Source: Verrucomicrobiota bacterium
Lineage (GTDB): Bacteria > Verrucomicrobiota > Verrucomicrobiia > Verrucomicrobiales > Akkermansiaceae
Direction: 5' to 3'
Length of the DNA: 9,292 nucleotides
Assembly (NCBI GenBank): GCA_008932955.1
Contig: WBXE01000094.1
Coordinates: 1-9,292, forward strand
The first letter of the stretch is position 1, and every line of letters begins with the position of its first letter. Shown one piece after another: positions 5,215 to 9,292 of this stretch. The position numbers were made by a program, and so were the translations under genes. Below the pieces are notes generated by a model. That model did not search any database and was not told where the DNA came from. It saw only the letters and a program-made list of their open reading frames with translations.

Positions 5215-5814
5215 TCAGCGCGTGAGTTTTTGGGCAATGGTGGCCACGTGGCGGCCTTGAAAGCGCGCTTGGGTGAGCTCCTTGGCGCTGGGTTGGCGCG
5301 AGCCGTCGGGGCCGGCGATGGTGGCAGCGCCCCAGGGTGAGCCGCCCTTCAGTTCGCTGATATCGGCGAGTTCGGCACAGGTGTATGGCAGGCCGACGTA
5401 CACCATCCCGTGGTGCATCAAGGTGGTCACGCAGCTCATGAGGGTGCTTTCGTTGCCGCCACCCGTGCCGGTGCAGGTGAAGCAACTGCCGACCTTGCCC
5501 ACCAAGGCGCCGCTGGCCCAAAGCCCACCGGTCTGATCGAGAAAATTGCGCATCTGCGCCGCCATGTTGCCAAAGCGGGTCGGCGTGCCTAGCAGAATCG
5601 CGTCATAGTCGGCGAGTTCGTGTGGCGAGGCCTCTGGAGCTGATTGGTCGAGTTTGGCGCCGTATTGTTGGGCGACATCTCGAGGCATGATTTCGGGCAC
5701 GCGTTTGAGGGTGACCTCGGCGTCATCGACGCTGCGGGCGCCCTCGGCGATGGCGGCGGCGAGGGTTTCGACGTGGCCGTACATGGAATAGTAGAGAACT
5801 AGGACCTGGGTCAT
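5215..5814 (-). CDS. wrbA: WrbA-type NAD(P)H:quinone oxidoreductase
   Basis: Cytoplasmic FMN flavoprotein that reduces quinones by two electrons and so avoids semiquinone radicals; family members are usually tetrameric. Length (199 residues) is typical. Flavodoxin-fold motifs are present: an FMN phosphate loop near YYSMYGH (8-14), GTPTRFGNMAAQMRNFLDQT (76-95), the FMN-ring loop TGTGGGNES (115-123), and HHGMVYVGLPY (134-144). The C-terminal signature is GGSPWGAATIAGPDGSRQPS (157-176), followed by ARFQGRHVATIA. Unusually it has four cysteines (C111, C114, C128, C146) around the FMN loops, where family members I recall mostly have Ser, Val or Ala. The start MTQVLVLYYSMYG is the expected one and has no Shine-Dalgarno. 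It diverges from the LysR-type stub across 99 bp with repeated motifs, suggesting linked control. Confidence 0.95.
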   Translation of the reverse strand: MTQVLVLYYSMYGHVETLAAAIAEGARSVDDAEVTLKRVPEIMPRDVAQQYGAKLDQSAPEASPHELADYDAILLGTPTRFGNMAAQMRNFLDQTGGLWASGALVGKVGSCFTCTGTGGGNESTLMSCVTTLMHHGMVYVGLPYTCAELADISELKGGSPWGAATIAGPDGSRQPSAKELTQARFQGRHVATIAQKLTR

Positions 5815-5856
5815 GACGCTGCTTGCTTGTTTACGCTAAGATGGCGGCTGCCGCGC

Positions 5857-5904
5857 CATTGGCTAATGCAAATTTGTTTGCCTCAGCCGGACATTGGCTT
5901 ATGC
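5857..5904. promoter_or_regulatory. Direct repeat in the wrbA / LysR-stub divergent region
   Basis: CATTGGCTAATGC (5857-5869) and CATTGGCTTATGC (5892-5904) match at 12 of 13 bases with a 35-bp period. Between them lies a dyad gcaaa-tttg-tttgc (5868-5881). The sites lie 10 to 57 bp before the LysR-stub start and 43 to 90 bp before wrbA. They are candidate operator half-sites for the adjacent HTH protein. No strong -35/-10 pair is evident. Confidence 0.45.
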
Positions 5905-5913
5905 TCTGCGGCT

Positions 5914-6171
5914 ATGGAATTGCGACAATTGCGCTACTTCGTGGCAGTGGCCGAGACCGGTAATATCAGCCGTGCAGCCCAGGCGATTTTTCTAACGCAA
6001 CCGGCGTTGAGCCGTCAAATCAAGGCCTTGGAAGGGGAGATTGGCCGCGACCTGCTGGAGCGGCGGGCCAATTCGGTGCGGCTCACGGCGGCCGGTGAGG
6101 TGATGCTGCCGGTTGCCCGTGAGTTGCTCCAACACGCCGAGCGGCTGCTGCAACTGGTGCGTGGCGGGTGA
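5914..6171 (+). CDS. LysR-type HTH-only regulator (effector domain missing)
   Basis: Encodes only the DNA-binding half of a LysR-type regulator: 85 residues where about 300 are usual. MELRQLRYFVAVAE starts a textbook winged helix-turn-helix, with the HTH at about residues 18-40 (ISRAAQAIFLTQPALSRQI). RLTAAGEVMLP and the linker helix (to about 83) follow, then Arg-Gly-Gly and a stop. The substrate-binding domain is absent, and no relic follows, because the intact rhamnosidase gene ends 27 bp away on the other strand. ATG 5914 fits the family; an in-frame upstream TTG (5827) would add non-homologous residues. A GC-rich hairpin and T-rich tract sit exactly at the stop, so the short gene looks like a finished unit. 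It could be a stand-alone DNA-binding protein for wrbA or a truncated pseudogene. Confidence 0.8.
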   Translation: MELRQLRYFVAVAETGNISRAAQAIFLTQPALSRQIKALEGEIGRDLLERRANSVRLTAAGEVMLPVARELLQHAERLLQLVRGG

Positions 6172-6188
6172 GCGCCACGCATTTATTT
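6159..6188 (+). terminator. Intrinsic terminator of the LysR-type stub
   Basis: Perfect 8-bp stem gcgtggcg (6159-6166) / cgccacgc (6173-6180) with a 6-nt loop containing the TGA stop, followed by atttattt. It lies between convergent genes. Only the plus-strand direction has the T-rich tail, so it serves the LysR-type gene best. Confidence 0.65.
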
Positions 6189-6198
6189 CCCGACAAGC

Positions 6199-8421
6199 TT
6201 ACTTGGCGAGGTAGACATCTAACTCATAGATCGACCAATGGTACTTGGGATTGCTCCCGGTCTGGGTGATCCTGAAATAGCGGGCGGTCTGCGGCGGGAA
6301 GCTGATGCTGGTGATGCCCAGTTGCCCGGCTCCGGTGGCGATGGGCTCACTCCATGCGCTGCCGTCGTTAGACACGCTGACCGCATACTTTTCCGGTGAA
6401 TCCCACAGCGCCCAGGTATTGTCCAAGACGATTTTATCGAATTTCTGTGCCTGTTGCATGTCCACTTCGAACCACTGTCCCGGATGCTGGGTCTCAGTCA
6501 GATCGCGCCAACCCGTCCAATGGTCGCCGTCAAGGGCATTGGCCGCCCCCGCATCCAGCGGAATTCTGCCACTGCAAAAGGGAAATATCCCGTCTGGCAC
6601 CGAGGCTGTGGCGCTCCAGGTCTTCTTCTCCAGCGCGTCCTCATGGGCCGCTGGCGGTGCCGGCGGCTTGGGCGTGGCGAGGGGCAGGCGGCCGTGGCCA
6701 ACAAATTTCCAAGTGCCCGGAGTGGTTTTGAACTTCACATAGCCGGCGTCCTCGCCGTCCCAGGCTACGCCTTCAACGCTGCCTTTGGCGCTGCCGTCCC
6801 AGATTGTGCTGCCATTGACCGTGATGGTATCCAGCTTGGTGAAAGAGCCTTTGGGAATGCCGACTATGGCGGTGCTGCCAGCCGGTGAAATGAGCTCGAT
6901 GGCATACTCGCTGGCGGTCTTGTGCAAGTCCACCGAGACGTTGCCCTTGACCGAGGGCACCACCACTTTGATGGATGTTAGGAAGGCCTCTTTCGGCATA
7001 ACCTGATAGGTACTCCACCCAGGCGCCAGCGCGGACACCCCGGCGATGGTCTGGGACAGCAGGATGGCCGGCGGATTCCAGCCATGATTGAGGGAGGAGC
7101 CCTCATCGAAGGCGTCGATGCGCGAGGCCCACCAGCGATCGTAATGTTCCCACAAGGTGGTGAAGCTGCAAGGAATCATCGTCTTGTAGCGCTTGTACAT
7201 CCGCAGCAGCGCATACTCTTGCTTGCCCATCGTGCAGAGCGCTTCAAACACCCAGCGGTCGAAGAAACAACTCGCTCCGGTCTTTTTCGTTAGAACATTG
7301 TCGTAGATTGCCTGCCACTTCGCAGGCTCCGCCAGTCCGGCGTTGACGGCCATGGCGTTGGCGCGGTCGTCTGGTTCGTTCACTTGCTCCGACATGTAAT
7401 AGCGGCCTTTCCAATACTGACTGTCGAAGGTTTTTTTGATCGCCGCGCGCTTGGCATCGATGGTGGCGACGTCGGCCTCATGCCCGGTGATGAGGGCGAT
7501 TTTTTTCAAGGTACCCAGGCAGATGTAGAAGAAGCAGGTTTCGGTGACGGCGGTGTCCTTGACTTCTTTGCCCCAATCGAACCAGGTGCGGGGGTTGCCA
7601 AATTGATAGGTATCGAACAGAAACGTCTTGGTGGGCTCATAGATGGCCTTCATGGAATCCAGGTCGCCGCTTTGCAGATAGTAAAACCACAAGCCGTACT
7701 CGCCGAGGAACTCAAGGTGCTGGCCCGGATAGAATTTGGGTTGCAACTCACGCCGCACCAAATCCCTAGCCAAGCGGTGCGCTTTCGAATCAAAAACGTA
7801 GAAGCACTGGTTCATCTCCGGCGTACCGTCACCCCAGAATCCGACCCGCTCGCGGTCTGGGCAGTCATAGAAATGGTCGCGCATGCAGAGGTAGGCGGTG
7901 CGTGCCGCTTTTTTCCACAAGATGTTATAGTCATTGTCGTTGCACTCGAACGAGCCGGCAAAGGTGGTGTCGTAACCGGTTTGCCGATACTTCACGGCCT
8001 TGACGGTGACGCCCGCGGGAATGGTGTAAATTGCGCCTTCGCCGCTGACCCAGTTTTTTGCCTCATGGATTTGGCTGCCGGCGGTGGTGCTGCAGGTTTC
8101 GGTGGGCGTGAGGTAGCTAACCAGCGGATTGCTAGAGTCGAAGCGGATCTGCTGACCCGCTGCCGCCTCCAATTCGATCCATGCCTGGAAGTGACAGTTG
8201 TACGGCAGCGTGCACACCAGCTTCCATGGCTTGGGCTCGGTGTGGGGCAGATCCTTGGATAGATGAACGTACTCCTGCAAGCCGTAGTCCTTCATTGGGA
8301 CTGGCGCGTCTTGCGGCGCGGCGGCGGATTCTCCCGCAGAGGCCTGGCCCAGCAACAGCGCGGCGGTGGTCGCAAACACGGAGGCTGCGATGGAGAGTGA
8401 TACTTTATGGGGGCGGTGCAT
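6199..8421 (-). CDS. Secreted GH78 alpha-L-rhamnosidase with C-terminal F5/8C (CBM32-like) domain
   Basis: Exported glycosidase predicted to release terminal alpha-L-rhamnose by inversion; 740 residues. Signal peptide 1-29 (cleavage near ASA-G). Residues about 65-155 resemble the beta-sandwich domain of GH78 (YNCHFQAWIELEA). The (alpha/alpha)6 barrel follows (about 160-460) with the family motif DCPDRERVGFWGD (186-198). By motif spacing D186, E191 and D198 correspond to the acidic residues of the known active site, with E191 the likely general acid. TTLWEHY (421-427) offers E425 as a candidate base, and SLNHGW (443-448) is also conserved. A beta-domain (about 461-577) and Pro-rich linker (580-592) lead to an F5/8-type-C domain (about 599-740; WTGWRD, GQWFEVDM, YFRITQT). 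The start has no Shine-Dalgarno. bioB ends 141 bp upstream; it is probably transcribed alone. Confidence 0.93.
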   Translation of the reverse strand: MHRPHKVSLSIAASVFATTAALLLGQASAGESAAAPQDAPVPMKDYGLQEYVHLSKDLPHTEPKPWKLVCTLPYNCHFQAWIELEAAAGQQIRFDSSNPLVSYLTPTETCSTTAGSQIHEAKNWVSGEGAIYTIPAGVTVKAVKYRQTGYDTTFAGSFECNDNDYNILWKKAARTAYLCMRDHFYDCPDRERVGFWGDGTPEMNQCFYVFDSKAHRLARDLVRRELQPKFYPGQHLEFLGEYGLWFYYLQSGDLDSMKAIYEPTKTFLFDTYQFGNPRTWFDWGKEVKDTAVTETCFFYICLGTLKKIALITGHEADVATIDAKRAAIKKTFDSQYWKGRYYMSEQVNEPDDRANAMAVNAGLAEPAKWQAIYDNVLTKKTGASCFFDRWVFEALCTMGKQEYALLRMYKRYKTMIPCSFTTLWEHYDRWWASRIDAFDEGSSLNHGWNPPAILLSQTIAGVSALAPGWSTYQVMPKEAFLTSIKVVVPSVKGNVSVDLHKTASEYAIELISPAGSTAIVGIPKGSFTKLDTITVNGSTIWDGSAKGSVEGVAWDGEDAGYVKFKTTPGTWKFVGHGRLPLATPKPPAPPAAHEDALEKKTWSATASVPDGIFPFCSGRIPLDAGAANALDGDHWTGWRDLTETQHPGQWFEVDMQQAQKFDKIVLDNTWALWDSPEKYAVSVSNDGSAWSEPIATGAGQLGITSISFPPQTARYFRITQTGSNPKYHWSIYELDVYLAK

Positions 8422-8474
8422 GTGGGTGGTGGGCGTGCATTACGCTGCGCCGTGCAGATTCCTTTCGCGCGGCG

Positions 8475-8502
8475 ATGATAAACCTCAACTCCAAAACTCA
8501 AA
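8475..8502 (-). promoter_or_regulatory. Weak promoter candidate for the rhamnosidase gene
   Basis: On the minus strand TTTGAG (8497-8502) and TATCAT (8475-8480) are 16 bp apart in an AT-rich island, 54 bp upstream of the start. The -10 matches 5 of 6 bases; the -35 is poor. No other promoter-like sequence stands out in the 141-bp gap. Confidence 0.3.
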
Positions 8503-8521
8503 TTGATTATTCGGTCACTCC

Positions 8522-8541
8522 AGCACGGATGACACGGATTG
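8522..8541. repeat. Short direct repeat, possible relic of a dispersed repeat
   Basis: CACGGAT occurs twice, 9 bp apart (8525-8531 and 8534-8540), just upstream of the AT-rich island between bioB and the rhamnosidase gene. The phrasing (cacggatgacacggatt) recalls fragments of non-coding repeats common in environmental genomes. Too short to prove. Confidence 0.25.
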
Positions 8542-8562
8542 GCAGTTGCGGCGTTCTGAGGG

Positions 8563-9292
8563 CTAGCAGCAGCCGGCGTTGCTAGCTGCGTGGGCGGGGA
8601 TAGCCGGGTTGGCGGGGAGCTTGGGATCGGCCTTGGCAGCGGCGAAGCTGGTATCTGGCTCCAAAGTTAGGAGGCCTAAGTTAGCGAGCAGAGCGCGGTC
8701 GTGGGCTGTCTCCGGGTTGTCGGTGGTGAGGAGTTTTTCGCCGTAGAAAATCGAGTTGGCACCGGCGTAGAAACACAGCGTTTGGGTTTCGTCGGAGAGG
8801 CGGGTGCGCCCGGCTGACAAGCGCACCTTGGCCCCTGGCACCGCAATGCGGGCGCAGGCGATCATGCGCACCAAGTCCAAGGGTTCAACCTGAGGATTAT
8901 CTGCCAGCGGGGTGCCGGGCATCGGCATGAGCGAGTTGATCGGGACACTTTCCGGCGCGGGGTTGAAGCTGGATATGACTTCCAGCAGCCGCAGGCGGTC
9001 GGTAATCGTCTCGCTGATGCCGAGAATGCCGCCACAGCACACGGCAATGCCGGCGTCCTGCACATTGCGGATGGTGCGCAGGCGGTCCTCGTAGGTGTGC
9101 GAGGTGACGATATTGGGGTAGTGCTCGGGGGAGGTGTCGAGATTGTGGTTGTAGGCGGTGACGCCGGCATCGCGGAGTTGTTGGGCCTCGGCTAGGCCGA
9201 GTTCGCCGAGGGTGACACAGACTTCCATGTTGAGGGTGGCGACGTCTCGGACGATGTCGAGGACTTGCTCGAAGCGTTCGGTGCCGCCGCGC
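8563..9292 (-). CDS. bioB: Biotin synthase, 3' part (N-terminus outside the window)
   Basis: Radical-SAM enzyme that inserts sulfur into dethiobiotin, the last step of biotin synthesis. About 242 C-terminal residues are present; the reading frame continues to the right edge (first visible residues RGGTERFEQVLDIV), so ATG 9226-9228 is internal. The CxxxCxxC cluster motif lies outside the window. Visible family features are MEVCVTLGELG and VCCGGILG, whose Cys match two of the [2Fe-2S] ligands (E. coli C128 and C188), YNHNLDTSPEHYPNI, ESVPINSLMPMPGTPLAD, RLSAGR (the cluster-ligand Arg) and CFYAGANSIFYGEKLLTT. The Ala-rich tail ends in Gly-Cys-Cys. No clear terminator follows. No other biotin genes are visible in the window. 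Confidence 0.96.
   Translation of the reverse strand, partial: RGGTERFEQVLDIVRDVATLNMEVCVTLGELGLAEAQQLRDAGVTAYNHNLDTSPEHYPNIVTSHTYEDRLRTIRNVQDAGIAVCCGGILGISETITDRLRLLEVISSFNPAPESVPINSLMPMPGTPLADNPQVEPLDLVRMIACARIAVPGAKVRLSAGRTRLSDETQTLCFYAGANSIFYGEKLLTTDNPETAHDRALLANLGLLTLEPDTSFAAAKADPKLPANPAIPAHAASNAGCC

Noticed and set aside
5198..5260. 20-codon plus-strand frame with a good Shine-Dalgarno (gaggaga) before ATG
   Set aside because: Very short, antisense to the wrbA 3' end, and other genes here lack such sites; likely chance.
4685..5521. 278-codon minus-strand frame
   Set aside because: Overlaps both the deacetylase and wrbA genes out of frame; His/Arg-rich shadow without family features.
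7384..8262. 292-codon plus-strand frame
   Set aside because: Long only because it is antisense to the rhamnosidase gene; no recognisable motifs.

Overview
The window looks like chromosomal DNA of a GC-rich, Gram-negative-type bacterium. I favour Verrucomicrobiota, possibly Opitutales. The reasons are the look of ribosomal protein L9, a secreted GH78 rhamnosidase with a C-terminal sugar-binding module, a proline-rich secreted protein of a type I associate with that phylum, and gene starts without Shine-Dalgarno sequences. This placement is inference, since no rRNA is present. Nearly all real genes lie on the minus strand; the only plus-strand gene I accept is a short LysR-type fragment.

Layout from left to right: (1) 1-135, five tandem 27-bp hairpin units (REP-like), with a decayed copy at 237-251. 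(2) rplI (L9, minus, 368-838). (3) A 367-bp gap almost filled by a large imperfect inverted repeat (about 923-1180). (4) A secreted proline-rich protein with a possible RlpA/double-psi-barrel-like core (minus, 1206-2189). (5) A 304-bp gap rich in inverted repeats. It holds an isolated copy of the 27-bp unit in the opposite orientation (2256-2283) and a possible three-way-junction structure (2321-2448). (6) A dynamin-like membrane GTPase (minus, 2494-4209), 27 nt downstream of (7) a polysaccharide-deacetylase lipoprotein (minus, 4237-5082 or 5106). (8) wrbA flavoprotein (minus, 5215-5814), divergent from (9) an 85-residue LysR-type helix-turn-helix-only gene (plus, 5914-6171) that ends in a clear terminator. 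(10) A GH78 alpha-L-rhamnosidase with an F5/8-type-C domain (minus, 6199-8421). (11) The 3' two-thirds of bioB (minus, running off the right edge).

Functional links: deacetylase and GTPase are probably co-transcribed and both act at the envelope. wrbA and the LysR stub share a 99-bp divergent intergenic region with a near-perfect 13-bp direct repeat, so the stub may regulate wrbA. The rhamnosidase is a stand-alone exported enzyme for rhamnose-containing polysaccharide. bioB, rplI and the proline-rich protein show no obvious pathway link to their neighbours.

The least explained material is non-coding: the REP-like family with stem-preserving variation, the roughly 258-bp fold-back element upstream of rplI, and the possible multi-branched structure downstream of the GTPase gene. 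I saw no CRISPR array, transposase, tRNA or rRNA.
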